From Tissierellales bacterium (GTDB taxonomy: Bacteria > Bacillota > Clostridia > Tissierellales > Tissierellaceae), in assembly GCA_030146705.1 (NCBI GenBank), contig JASLBE010000073.1, positions 1-26,497 on the forward strand: a DNA stretch of 26,497 nucleotides, in the 5' to 3' direction. This document shows positions 1 through 7,109 of this stretch, in pieces; within the stretch, counting starts at the first letter, position 1; each line of letters starts with the position of its first letter. The translations under genes were made by a program, and so were the position numbers. Below the pieces are notes generated by a model. The model saw nothing but the letters and a program-made list of their open reading frames with translations, was not told where the DNA came from and searched no databases.

Positions 1-125
1 TTATCAAAAATTCTTTGTGGCACAAAATGATCTACTTGCATATCTTTATATTCTATTTCTTTGCCACAATATGCACATCTTTTGTTATACTTATTCCATA
101 CTTTAATTCTAGTTTCTTTTTTCAT
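1..125 (-). CDS. HNH endonuclease, N-terminal part (runs off window)
   Basis: The first 41 residues of an HNH-type nuclease are visible, and the gene continues beyond the left edge. A CAYCG zinc knuckle lies at about residues 17-21, and the sequence VDHFVPQ at about 34-40 matches the start of the HNH core, in which Asp-His sits on the first strand and the His acts as general base. Such proteins nick or cut double-stranded DNA. In phages they are either free-standing homing nucleases or help with packaging and recombination. The ATG overlaps the TGA of the gene before it as ATGA, so translation is probably coupled. The second half of the HNH motif lies outside the window and cannot be checked. 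Confidence 0.72.
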   Translation of the reverse strand, partial: MKKETRIKVWNKYNKRCAYCGKEIEYKDMQVDHFVPQRIFD

Positions 126-274
126 TTTAAATACTTTTCTGCTTCTGTTAGAAGTTTATCTATAGCCTTCTCAAATGCTTCTGCATCTACATCCTTAGCT
201 ATATAAGCATTCATTAATACATCTATACTGCTATTTATATCACTAATTTTTCTTACTTTTTCTAATATAGTCAT
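122..274 (-). CDS. Small helical protein of unknown function (50 aa)
   Basis: This is a 50-residue frame, MTILEKVRKISDINSS at its start and TEAEKYLK at its end, predicted to be almost entirely alpha-helical and rich in Lys, Glu and Ala. It starts inside the last 32 bases of the gene before it and ends with a TGA that shares ATGA with the HNH gene. The overlaps on both sides, codon use like its neighbours and the otherwise empty gap support it as a real gene. I do not recognise a family. Confidence 0.55.
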   Translation of the reverse strand: MTILEKVRKISDINSSIDVLMNAYIAKDVDAEAFEKAIDKLLTEAEKYLK

Positions 275-467
275 CTTTCTTTGAGTTAAAATATCCTTCT
301 TTATATAAAGATAAGTACTTTTCAGGCACAGAGGGATCTAATTTTTTCCCTCTGATACCATCTAGAAATCCTTTTACTTCATAATACATTTCTCCTCTAA
401 CTTTCTCTCCTATATCTGGTAAATAGGAAGCATTGTCTTTAGATTCTAATGCTTTTAAATCATTCAT
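243..467 (-). CDS. Hypothetical protein (74 aa), ends at TAG followed directly by TGA
   Basis: This unrecognised 74-residue, mixed-charge protein has a lysine-rich tail (KSKKN). The central segment with GFLDGIRGKKLDPSVPEKYL looks like a short folded unit, with no known motif. Its stop is TAG, and the very next codon is TGA. If UAG is decoded as sense in this phage (see the gene at 11554-11787), the protein gains only one residue. The last 32 bases overlap the next small frame. The start ATG is preceded by an A/T-rich leader without a Shine-Dalgarno sequence. Confidence 0.6.
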   Translation of the reverse strand: MNDLKALESKDNASYLPDIGEKVRGEMYYEVKGFLDGIRGKKLDPSVPEKYLSLYKEGYFNSKKDDYIRKSKKN

Positions 468-468
468 A

Positions 469-708
469 TTAAATTTCTCCTTTCACTATTTTTATTATCT
501 CTGTAAACACTCCCTCTAAATATACTTTAAGGGCCTCATTTTTAGTTTTATAAACCTTATCAACAGGAATTGACCTTTCTATACCCCTAACAAAAAACTT
601 CCCTCTTTCTTCGAATATATGCTTAACTATTAAGCTATATACTTTAGGGTCTCTTCTAGAGTCATGTACATATACTTTATCACCTATTCTTATATCTTTA
701 ACATCCAT
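469..708 (-). CDS. Hypothetical protein, possible small beta-barrel (79 aa)
   Basis: The N-terminal half (MDVKDIRIGDKVYVHDSRR, then KVYSLIVKHIFEERGKFFV) alternates hydrophobic and charged residues and has an IGDKVYV turn, as in small SH3-like or KOW-like barrels. The C-terminal 25 residues look helical. This fold idea rests on pattern only. The gene follows the 101-codon frame at 725 after 16 bases and precedes the 74-residue gene by one base, so it belongs to the same transcript of small early genes. Confidence 0.6.
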   Translation of the reverse strand: MDVKDIRIGDKVYVHDSRRDPKVYSLIVKHIFEERGKFFVRGIERSIPVDKVYKTKNEALKVYLEGVFTEIIKIVKGEI

Positions 709-724
709 TGTTTTATTTTTTATT

Positions 725-1024
725 TTAAATATGATTAACTTTATACCTAGTTATATTACTATAATCTAAGCCAATAGTATCTGCAAATTTCTTAGCTTTT
801 CTTTCAGAAGAAAATACTGAATAAGCTAACTCATTGTCTTTCTGAACTATATATACATAAGATGATACATATCCTAATTCATGCTTTGATACAACTATTT
901 CATGCCAAAAAGGCTCACCTATTAATTTAGACTCTTCATTAGCTACTTGTTCTTCACTAAATATACCTTCTATAGCCATATAATTATCTTCTACATCTCT
1001 ATTTTCAATAATAAATATATCCAT
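725..1024 (-). CDS. Hypothetical protein (99 aa)
   Basis: The open frame can be read from a TTG at 1030, but an ATG two codons later at 1024 is the more likely start, giving MDIFIIENRDVEDNYMAIEG. The protein reads as an alpha/beta mix. The middle section WHEIVVSKHELGYVSSYVYI suggests beta strands, and the section SSERKAKKFADTIGL suggests a helix. The start pattern (a report of an entity value, then EGIFSEEQVANEESKL) resembles small phage proteins of unknown role. No catalytic motif is visible. Confidence 0.6.
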   Translation of the reverse strand: MDIFIIENRDVEDNYMAIEGIFSEEQVANEESKLIGEPFWHEIVVSKHELGYVSSYVYIVQKDNELAYSVFSSERKAKKFADTIGLDYSNITRYKVNHI

Positions 1025-1030
1025 ACACAA

Positions 1031-1075
1031 TTATTTAGTTAATTCAATTTCTAATTCTTTATTTCCTATTCTCAT
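1031..1075 (-). CDS. Possible 14-residue ORF
   Basis: This very short frame (MRIGNKELEIELTK then TAA) starts with an ATG that overlaps the TGA of the preceding gene as ATGA and ends one base before the TTG at 1030. It fills the only gap between its neighbours. It could be a leader peptide coupling translation, or chance. Size alone makes it weak. Confidence 0.2.
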   Translation of the reverse strand: MRIGNKELEIELTK

Positions 1076-1341
1076 TTTTCTTCTATAAATTCAAAATTAT
1101 CTAATAATGGAGAAAGTTCATTAAATGTTTTCCCTACACAGTCTTTAGTTTCTATATTCTCTACAAGAATATATGTTGCATAGGTACTACCTCCTCTTCT
1201 TCCTGCATATTTTACTTCAACTGATAATTGAATTTTATCTCCAACTTTTAAATCTTTAAATACCTTTGCTCTAGTTCTTTTTAATATCTTATTAACTACT
1301 AGAATATTACTTTTTAATACTATACATCCTTCGTTTTTCAT
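1072..1341 (-). CDS. Hypothetical protein, possible OB-like beta-barrel (89 aa)
   Basis: The protein has a strand-rich profile: GCIVLKSNILVVNKIL, then LKVGDKIQLSVEVKYAGRR, then STYATYILVENIETKD. The phrase VGDKIQLSVEVKYAG followed by a basic GRRGG loop and a threonine/tyrosine-rich strand suggests a small nucleic-acid-binding barrel. The C-terminal 25 residues (FNELSPLLDNFEFIEEK) end in an acidic tail. The barrel reading is inference, and no family is recognised. It ends in TGA, overlapping the small frame after it. Confidence 0.6.
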   Translation of the reverse strand: MKNEGCIVLKSNILVVNKILKRTRAKVFKDLKVGDKIQLSVEVKYAGRRGGSTYATYILVENIETKDCVGKTFNELSPLLDNFEFIEEK

Positions 1342-1342
1342 A

Positions 1343-1639
1343 TTACTTCTCTATTTTTACATCTTTATCTAATAAATTTATTATTTTATCCCCAGATAAG
1401 CCTGTTAATTTTTGAGTTAAATTCAATAAATCTTTTACATTTATATTTTCTTTCTTATTATTATTACAATTAGGACATAGTAAAAAATCTTCTTTTACTA
1501 ACCAATTCTCTCTTATCATTTTATCTTTAATAGATTTTAAATTCTCTCCTTTAAAATATTCTTTTCCATTAGAATGTATGAATTTTTTACCACATTCATT
1601 ACATTCTGCTCTATACATAATTCTCCAACTTATTGCCAT
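1343..1639 (-). CDS. Zinc-ribbon protein of unknown function (98 aa)
   Basis: Two CxxC pairs are visible: C13-x2-C16 in AECNECGKKF and C55-x2-C58 in LLCPNCN. Together they can bind one structural zinc ion as a ribbon. The first pair also has GKKF, common in C2C2 ribbons. The region between the pairs is basic and helical. The last 35 residues (INVKDLLNLTQKLTGLSGDKIINLL) look like a separate helical segment. Such small ribbons in phages usually bind DNA, RNA or a host polymerase subunit, but no target can be read from the sequence. Confidence 0.65.
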   Translation of the reverse strand: MAISWRIMYRAECNECGKKFIHSNGKEYFKGENLKSIKDKMIRENWLVKEDFLLCPNCNNNKKENINVKDLLNLTQKLTGLSGDKIINLLDKDVKIEK

Positions 1640-1649
1640 AATTTAATTT

Positions 1650-1847
1650 TTAATACTTTACAACCTTATATTCTTCTAAGAATTCATTAAATTCCTGATC
1701 AGTGCCTATAAAAAAGCAAGAAGCTTCTCCAAATATATCTTTTATACCAGTATATTTAGTTTTAACCTCTTCTAATTGATACTCATGTATTAAATAATTA
1801 TATTGATCGTCAGTTATTTTATGCCATTTTTCTTTATTTGATTTCAT
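1650..1847 (-). CDS. Small protein, tandem paralogue A (65 aa)
   Basis: This protein has the order K(W)H-KITDDQYNYLIHEYQLEE, a middle basic segment, then FGEASCFFIGTDQEFNEFLEEYK. The gene beside it (1852-2034) has the same layout (ITKKHYDLLLPIYGL, then LGEDVYYFVGSEEEFKDAM). Shared positions include I-T-x2-x-Y-x-L-L, a conserved GE-x3-(Y/F)F(I/V)G(T/S)-x-(Q/E)EF block and a similar length. The two are therefore tandem paralogues. Function is unknown. Confidence 0.6.
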   Translation of the reverse strand: MKSNKEKWHKITDDQYNYLIHEYQLEEVKTKYTGIKDIFGEASCFFIGTDQEFNEFLEEYKVVKY

Positions 1848-1851
1848 ATTT

Positions 1852-2034
1852 TTAATCTAAATATTTACATCTACTCATAGCATCTTTAAATTCTTCTTCA
1901 CTTCCTACAAAGTAATACACATCTTCTCCTAATATATTTTGTTTTACTTTTAAACAATAATTATGTGTACCTGCTAATCCATATATAGGAAGCAAAAGAT
2001 CATAATGTTTTTTAGTTATTTCACATATTTTCAT
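1852..2034 (-). CDS. Small protein, tandem paralogue B (60 aa)
   Basis: This is the first-transcribed member of the paralogous pair with 1650-1847, separated by four bases. It starts MKICEITKKHYDLLL and carries the shared block LGEDVYYFVGSEEEFKDAM. The predicted order is helix, short strand, strand pair and helix. It directly follows the DNA polymerase gene. No motif suggests a function. The duplication and later divergence imply a selected role for the fold. Confidence 0.6.
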   Translation of the reverse strand: MKICEITKKHYDLLLPIYGLAGTHNYCLKVKQNILGEDVYYFVGSEEEFKDAMSRCKYLD

Positions 2035-2049
2035 AATTTTAAAATTTAA

Positions 2050-4278
2050 TTAGTGTACCCAGTGTTTAGCATATTCAGGCTCTGCTTTAATATTTACCTC
2101 TTTACAGAAGATACTAGCAGACTTCTCCATAAGGTTAGACATTAGGTTACCTTCTTGTTCTGCAATCTCATCAGGAGCTTCTAATACATACTCATCATGA
2201 ACACAATTGGGTATATATACTTTATTTATCAATCCTCTTTCAATAAGAGAATTAAAATACATAATACCTGCTACCTTGGTCATATGAGCAGCTGTTCCTT
2301 GTGAAGGATAATTACAGCTTTTGGTTTCCCAAGCTGACTTTTGTTTGTAAAACCATCTTACCACGTGTATTAATATCTCATTTATAGAGACATATGTTTT
2401 AGTATACTTACTTTTGTTATAATAACTGTATAGCCCCTCAATAGTGTTTAGAGGTTCACCACCTGAGAATTTTCTAGCTAACTCTAGAATAAGTACATAA
2501 TCAAGCTTGTGTTTTACAGTATCATCTAGCTTAGCTAACCTATAGGCATCCCAAAAGTCATTACCCTCAGCATTGATTCTTCTCTCTACACCCTTAAGCA
2601 TATCAAAGTGTTCTACATAACTTCTTAGGCCAGAGTTTTTGTTGATTAGTATATATCCTCTTCTCCAGACATCTCTCTTCTGTCTTTTAAAATAGGCATC
2701 AATTCCACTAAATGCTTTAAAGTAACCTTTAAATATCTCTTCAGCTTCCTTGATAGGTATACCAGCATTCTTAGCCATAGCAGGAGGCTGACCATTATAA
2801 TTAAAGCAAAACCTAGCTCCTTTTGATTTCTGTCTTAGGTCTTTCCTTTTTTCTCCAACTTCCTCTTCTTTTACATCTTTTAATTCATCTTTAAAAATCA
2901 TTTTAGCTACAAAACTATGGCCATCTCTTTTCCTAGTATCATTATAAAATTCAATCCAGGCTTTATCCTTAGAAAGTTCAGCAAACACATGGCCTTCTTG
3001 ATCTGAATAATCTAAGTCAATCATTGTATATCCTTCCTCAGGAACAAAACATCCTCTAGTTTCCTCATCAGAAGGTAATTGCTGTATATTTACACCTTTG
3101 TTTCTTTTACCATTTTCATCATAAGGTATTTCTGCATCACCTCCTCCACAGGATAACCTGGAAGTATCCATTAGCTGATTGAAATTACAATGTATTCTTT
3201 TAGTTACAGGACTAATATTATATAGGAAGTTCTTACCAAAAGAAGATACTCTTTTAGAAGCTCTAGAATATTCTATAAATGTTCTAGCAATAGGATGTTT
3301 ATCCTTTTGCATAGATATAACAGGAATACCTGCTGATAATTTAGTACCTCCTGTATCATCATCTTTTACTTCTAAATTTAATCCTAATCTAGAAAATACT
3401 GTTACACAATCTATACTACTGTCCCAATTAATAGTAACTACCTTTTCATCAAATCCTGAGAATAGGTCTCCTTGTAAATTCTGATAAACAAATTCAGGAT
3501 ATATATCTTCATTTTCTAAAATGAAATCATCTAATTCTTTCTTTAATCTTATTTTTTCTTTGAGATCATTTTCCATCTTATTTTTCCATTTTACAGGATC
3601 TAATTTGATCCCACAATGTTCTATATAAGATAATACCCTAGTATAATCATTCTCTAGTTGTAAAGCCCTTAAACAATTATTTTCTTTAGCTATTCTTTCT
3701 TGTTCATCTTTTACTTTTTTTAAATATCTAACATCATTAGCTGCATAAATTATTTGAGAACTACTCAAGAAGTCTAAATCCTCTGTAAATGTAGAGCCTA
3801 AGCTATCATCCATTGTAATACCTGCTCTTCTTTCTACAATAGATTCTAAATTAAACCTATAAAATTCACTATTATTTAATTCAAACTTAGCATATCTTTT
3901 TCCTAACAATAGTACTTGATCAGAAATCATAGTATCCCATATTTTAAATAAGGTTACTCCTTCTTTATACAACCATTGCAGGTCAAACTTAGCATTTTGA
4001 ATAATGAATAGTATATCTTTCCTGTCTAATATAGGCCTTAGCTGATCTACAGTGATGTTAGACATATCAAAGATATATTGAACATCTTCAGAGCATTTAC
4101 CTAGCTGTAAAGTCCTTAAAAACCCATTCCTTGGATTTAAACAGCTAGTCTCAGTATCTAATTGTAATTCTTTTTCATCTTTTAAATCATTTAATGCAAC
4201 TTCTAGTGATACTTCCTGAAAATATTCTGAAGGAAATATTGTACCACTACTTACATATCTTATTCTTTTATTAAACAT
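2050..4278 (-). CDS. Family A DNA polymerase with 3'-5' exonuclease
   Basis: This is the phage replicative polymerase, a Pol I-type enzyme without the 5'-3' nuclease domain (742 aa). Exonuclease motifs are visible: Exo I DTET at 41-44, Exo II NAKFD at 95-99 and Exo III YAAND at 178-182, so proofreading should work. Polymerase motifs follow: motif A DYSDQEGH at 423-430, motif B R482-x3-K with the YNG ending near 496, and motif C HDE at 694-696, whose Asp with motif A Asp binds the metals. Motif A differs from the usual DYSQIELR but keeps the Asp and Glu. A long segment between motifs B and C (about 560-640) is extended. The gene overlaps the protease gene before it by eight bases. Confidence 0.96.
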   Translation of the reverse strand: MFNKRIRYVSSGTIFPSEYFQEVSLEVALNDLKDEKELQLDTETSCLNPRNGFLRTLQLGKCSEDVQYIFDMSNITVDQLRPILDRKDILFIIQNAKFDLQWLYKEGVTLFKIWDTMISDQVLLLGKRYAKFELNNSEFYRFNLESIVERRAGITMDDSLGSTFTEDLDFLSSSQIIYAANDVRYLKKVKDEQERIAKENNCLRALQLENDYTRVLSYIEHCGIKLDPVKWKNKMENDLKEKIRLKKELDDFILENEDIYPEFVYQNLQGDLFSGFDEKVVTINWDSSIDCVTVFSRLGLNLEVKDDDTGGTKLSAGIPVISMQKDKHPIARTFIEYSRASKRVSSFGKNFLYNISPVTKRIHCNFNQLMDTSRLSCGGGDAEIPYDENGKRNKGVNIQQLPSDEETRGCFVPEEGYTMIDLDYSDQEGHVFAELSKDKAWIEFYNDTRKRDGHSFVAKMIFKDELKDVKEEEVGEKRKDLRQKSKGARFCFNYNGQPPAMAKNAGIPIKEAEEIFKGYFKAFSGIDAYFKRQKRDVWRRGYILINKNSGLRSYVEHFDMLKGVERRINAEGNDFWDAYRLAKLDDTVKHKLDYVLILELARKFSGGEPLNTIEGLYSYYNKSKYTKTYVSINEILIHVVRWFYKQKSAWETKSCNYPSQGTAAHMTKVAGIMYFNSLIERGLINKVYIPNCVHDEYVLEAPDEIAEQEGNLMSNLMEKSASIFCKEVNIKAEPEYAKHWVH

Positions 4279-4690
4279 TCTTTTTGTTATATTTTAATAT
4301 TCCATTCTTAAAGTCTAGTATACAATTAAAATTTATTAGAAAATCTAATCCAAGTATACCATAGATAGGCTCATCAAATTGAATACCGTCTAATACAAAT
4401 TGATCTATATCTTGAAATAATAGTTGTGTATTTTTCCTACCTAAGAAACTTCCTTTAAAATTATAAATATTAGATTCAAAATATTGTCCTGAAGAATCTA
4501 ATGCTTTTGAAGTACCAGATTTCTTAAAAATACTTTTAGCATCTTTCTCTAGTATCTTAGAAACATCTTTACTTATAAAATTTATATTAGCCCCACAGTC
4601 TATTAAGAAGTTAAGCCTAAGATTTCCTAGACTTGTTTCTAAAATTAATACTGAATCATATTTACTATTTTTTAATTTAATTTCTTCCAT
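4271..4690 (-). CDS. Retropepsin-like aspartic protease
   Basis: The protein (139 aa from the chosen start) has the two hallmarks of a retroviral-type aspartic protease half: the active-site loop LIDCGANINFIS with D31, and the later glycine turn GILGLDFL at 111-118 before the strand NCILDF. Retropepsins act as homodimers, each chain giving one Asp. Here the loop is DCGA where DTGA or DSGA is usual. The frame is open up to 4747, but that longer start would lie inside the hairpin at 4711-4738. The ATG at 4690, just after the terminator and with a normal A-rich leader, fits better. Substrate is unknown. It might process phage or host proteins. Confidence 0.7.
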   Translation of the reverse strand: MEEIKLKNSKYDSVLILETSLGNLRLNFLIDCGANINFISKDVSKILEKDAKSIFKKSGTSKALDSSGQYFESNIYNFKGSFLGRKNTQLLFQDIDQFVLDGIQFDEPIYGILGLDFLINFNCILDFKNGILKYNKKNV

Positions 4691-4700
4691 CTTAGTTTTT

Positions 4701-4738
4701 AATAAAATAAAAGGGTGAGAATTATTTTTCCCACCCTT
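4701..4738 (-). terminator. Intrinsic terminator after dut
   Basis: On the minus strand an 11-bp stem (AAGGGTGGGAA with TTCTCACCCTT, one G-U pair) encloses the six-base loop AAATAA and is followed by TTATTTTATT. It starts 20 bases after the dut stop. It separates the dut transcript from the protease/polymerase genes, which may rely on read-through because no promoter is visible between. Confidence 0.8.
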
Positions 4739-4758
4739 ACTTAACATTTACCTTTTAG

Positions 4759-5238
4759 TTATAAGTCTGTACTACCATAACCTCCTCTGTTTTCACTTGT
4801 ATTAGTTTCTACACATTTAAACCTTAATTTTCTACTAAATAACCACTTCAACTTTTGCCATATAGTAGCTTTTTGTGATGGAACAAATTTAACTTGAGCT
4901 ATTCTTGTTCCTTTAGGAATAAATATATTTTTCTTAAAAGAGTACAAATGAAGTTTAATAATATCATCAGGACCTCTAAAAGAGTTATCTATAATACCCA
5001 TTGAGTGAGCAAGCATTACACCATATTTCTTAGGTGTACTACTTCTTAGTAGTAAATGGCATTCAATTCCTGGAGGCATTATGAGGTTTAAACCTGTAGA
5101 TACAAAATCTGTTGTTCCTTTCTTTATTTCTACATCTTCATTTGTAAAGATATCAATCCAATCTCCTTTTAAAATAGTACTTAAATTATTATAATTAATA
5201 TCTCCTTCTTTTCTACGTAATGAATATTTTATTATCAT
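4759..5238 (-). CDS. dut: dUTPase (dUTP diphosphatase)
   Basis: This trimeric-type dUTPase hydrolyses dUTP to dUMP and diphosphate, keeping uracil out of phage DNA and supplying dTMP precursor. Motif 2 is RSS at 65-67, motif 3 is AHSMGIIDNSFRG at 77-89 with catalytic D84, motif 4 is TRIAQVKF at 111-118 and motif 5 is RGGYGSTD at 151-158. Motif 1 is weak (DWIDIF). Between motifs 4 and 5 there is an extra basic and hydrophobic stretch (about 121-145), and motif 5 lacks the usual Phe of GFGS, so the closing lid may differ. The start ATG shares ATGA with the stop of the gene before it. Confidence 0.9.
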   Translation of the reverse strand: MIIKYSLRRKEGDINYNNLSTILKGDWIDIFTNEDVEIKKGTTDFVSTGLNLIMPPGIECHLLLRSSTPKKYGVMLAHSMGIIDNSFRGPDDIIKLHLYSFKKNIFIPKGTRIAQVKFVPSQKATIWQKLKWLFSRKLRFKCVETNTSENRGGYGSTDL

Positions 5239-5882
5239 AATTTACTTAAATAATTAATTAAAGCATTCATCTCTCCCTTAGTACTAAATTCATTTTTAGA
5301 TAGTACAATTCTACAAGCCTCTTGTAAATACTTAGGAATCATATGAGCAGGTTTATTCTGATACTTACCAATCTCTTTAAATATTTCAATAGCTCTATTA
5401 GCTAGTTCATCAACTGAACGTCCTTTAAACACTAGAGATTCTAAGAAAGAAATTACTTCTTCTACAGGATGTTGCTTATTTTCTATTACTTTCTTAACAG
5501 CATCAAAGCAATTATTCTTTTCAACAAAAGATAATATCTTTAACATTCCTTCAGTACCAAAGTGGTCTACTATTTTAGAATCAATTGCAATTTCTCTAAT
5601 AACCTTTTTACTGCCTCCTTCTTCAGAGGTCTTTTCAAACTCTATACATCCATTATCTTTACCTTTTAGTAGCTTCTTAATGTTAGTAAGTTGCTCAATA
5701 ACAGCATCTATTGATTCAGTGTTATTAAAAGACAGTATAGTTTGATTTCCTGTTTCACCTTTCATGTAAGATTCATAATCTACTTCTTCAATATGTAGAT
5801 TTACTCTACCATTAGGTGTTGGGCCTGAAATATATACTGTATTTTTACCATCAAAATTTACTTGTTTTAATTCTCTTTTCAT
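5235..5882 (-). CDS. Hypothetical protein (215 aa)
   Basis: Not recognised. The first 45 residues alternate in a strand pattern (NTVYISGPTPNGRVNLHIEEVDY). Residues 55-75 (SIDAVIEQLTNIKKLL) form a likely helix. From about 95 onward the chain is mostly helical, with repeated hydrophobic heptads and a C-terminal domain KPAHMIPKYLQEACRIVL followed by MNALINYLSKL. No catalytic motif is visible. It ends in TGA overlapping dut as ATGA, so it is probably co-translated with dUTPase. Confidence 0.7.
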   Translation of the reverse strand: MKRELKQVNFDGKNTVYISGPTPNGRVNLHIEEVDYESYMKGETGNQTILSFNNTESIDAVIEQLTNIKKLLKGKDNGCIEFEKTSEEGGSKKVIREIAIDSKIVDHFGTEGMLKILSFVEKNNCFDAVKKVIENKQHPVEEVISFLESLVFKGRSVDELANRAIEIFKEIGKYQNKPAHMIPKYLQEACRIVLSKNEFSTKGEMNALINYLSKL

Positions 5883-5891
5883 GTCTATTTA

Positions 5892-6287
5892 TTAAATGTT
5901 AATAATTTCTTCAAAAATCTTTTTATACTCCATATAAAACTTGGTCTTTTTAACTGCTTTATTGAGTATCTTGTTAATAACTCCATTGTTTACTATTAAT
6001 GAATTTATGAATACATCAAAGTTTATCATTTTATCACGAATAAATAAATTTATTATAGAAGATTCATTATTTATAATAAATTTTAATAATTCTAAGTTCA
6101 ATTCTGAAGTTATTACTCCATCATGATTAATGTATTCTATTGTTTCTTTTAACAAAGGTGTGTGGGAATATATAAGCTGATTACCTTGTAAATAAGCACC
6201 ATATTTCCTACCACCTTGTTTCATACTATCTATTGTTTCAGGTATGCCATATCTTTTAAATAGGTCTTCTAATTGCTTTAATTTCAT
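5892..6287 (-). CDS. Hypothetical helical protein (131 aa)
   Basis: Not recognised. It begins with a helix (MKLKQLEDLFKRYGIPETID), then a glycine-rich turn (KQGGRKYGAYLQGNQ). The rest is hydrophobic helices rich in Ile and Asn (LNLELLKFIINNESSIINLFI, slightly shortened here). The composition is close to the AT-rich mean of the window. The gene sits between a 44-residue gene that it overlaps by 32 bases and the 215-residue gene. Confidence 0.65.
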   Translation of the reverse strand: MKLKQLEDLFKRYGIPETIDSMKQGGRKYGAYLQGNQLIYSHTPLLKETIEYINHDGVITSELNLELLKFIINNESSIINLFIRDKMINFDVFINSLIVNNGVINKILNKAVKKTKFYMEYKKIFEEIINI

Positions 6288-6390
6288 TGATATTATCTTT
6301 TATAGTTCTCCAATATGCTAATTCTAATTTAGAATCACATTTAGACATACTATCATTAACTATATCTAATAATTTCTCTAAATCCTCCAT
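6256..6390 (-). CDS. Small helical protein (44 aa)
   Basis: This short frame fills the gap between nrdG and the 131-residue gene. It starts MEDLEKLLDIVNDSMSK, ends INEIKAIRRPI and stops at TAA. It is a single predicted amphipathic helix pair with a basic end. The ATG lies one base downstream of the nrdG stop region, and its 3' end overlaps the next gene by 32 bases, as for other small genes here. No family is recognised. Confidence 0.5.
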   Translation of the reverse strand: MEDLEKLLDIVNDSMSKCDSKLELAYWRTIKDNINEIKAIRRPI

Positions 6391-6391
6391 T

Positions 6392-6844
6392 TCATTTTAC
6401 TTTAATAATTCTCTGATTACTGCTTCCTCTCCATTTAAGGCTAGTATCTTTTAGAGACTTAATAAACTTACCATCTACAATGACATCACACTTTAGACGT
6501 AAGAATTCAGGTATATCTTCATATTTATATCCTGTCCATAACCATACATTCTTATTATGTGCTTTACATAAATTCAGTAAATGGTCTAAATCATTTCTAT
6601 CTCCAAGCTCCATAGTTTCATATAGAGGATCTCCACCTAATAAAGACACACCATCTATTTTAGGGTCTTTAAGATATTCCTCTATTATTTCTAACCATTC
6701 TTCTAGAGGCTTACCAATGTTGGGATTCCATGTATCAGCAGCCCAACATCCTTTACAATGATGCTTACAACCAGAGGTCCAGATAGAAGTTCTAATACCT
6801 GGACCATTGTTTACATCATATTTATCTACTTTAAATATGTTCAT
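6392..6844 (-). CDS. nrdG: Anaerobic ribonucleotide reductase activating enzyme
   Basis: This is a radical S-adenosylmethionine enzyme that generates the glycyl radical on NrdD under anoxic conditions. The iron-sulfur cluster motif is CKHHCKGC, with Cys at 26, 30 and 33. It is preceded by NNGPGIRTSIWTSG, typical of NrdG, and followed by the SAM-binding GGDPL at about 70. The length of 150 aa matches the short NrdG class. The gene lies about 1.4 kb after nrdD, with three other genes and a terminator in between, which is unusual because the pair is often adjacent. Confidence 0.95.
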   Translation of the reverse strand: MNIFKVDKYDVNNGPGIRTSIWTSGCKHHCKGCWAADTWNPNIGKPLEEWLEIIEEYLKDPKIDGVSLLGGDPLYETMELGDRNDLDHLLNLCKAHNKNVWLWTGYKYEDIPEFLRLKCDVIVDGKFIKSLKDTSLKWRGSSNQRIIKVK

Positions 6845-6846
6845 AA

Positions 6847-7104
6847 TTAATATAAATATAATATTCCTTTTTCTATATACTTAGCTAAACAAGAGGATTC
6901 AACATCTTTTTCTAGTATTTCTTCCTCAGAATCATCTATCAAATGTAGAATAAAGAAAGTTTCTCCATCATAAGATATATGTTTAGAGCTTCTACAATTA
7001 TTTTGAAGCAATACAAAAGCATCTAAATAACCATCTTCTGATTCTAGTAACAAATCCTTAAGTTGTTCTATACTATTGATCTTAATTATACTACTTGTTA
7101 TCAT
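6847..7104 (-). CDS. Small conserved-looking protein next to nrdG (85 aa)
   Basis: An N-terminal helix (SIEQLKDLLLESEDGYLDAF) precedes a strand pair, SSKHISYDGETFFILHLIDDSEEE, and a short C-terminal helix before GILYLY. The block with S-K-H-I-x-Y-D-G and F-x-(I/V)-L-H-x-I-D-D looks like a compact alpha/beta domain. I recall similar short proteins beside phage genes but cannot name a function. It is two bases from nrdG and could belong functionally to nucleotide metabolism, by context only. Confidence 0.6.
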   Translation of the reverse strand: MITSSIIKINSIEQLKDLLLESEDGYLDAFVLLQNNCRSSKHISYDGETFFILHLIDDSEEEILEKDVESSCLAKYIEKGILYLY

Positions 7105-7109
7105 AATAT

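Noticed and set aside
3179..3484. Plus-strand open frame of 101 codons inside the polymerase gene
   Set aside because: It lies wholly within a clear polymerase gene on the other strand; its protein shows no motif and its start has no support.
4691..4747. Longer N-terminus of the retropepsin-like protein (start at 4747)
   Set aside because: The added 19 residues are encoded by the terminator hairpin; the ATG at 4690 follows the terminator and gives a normal domain start.
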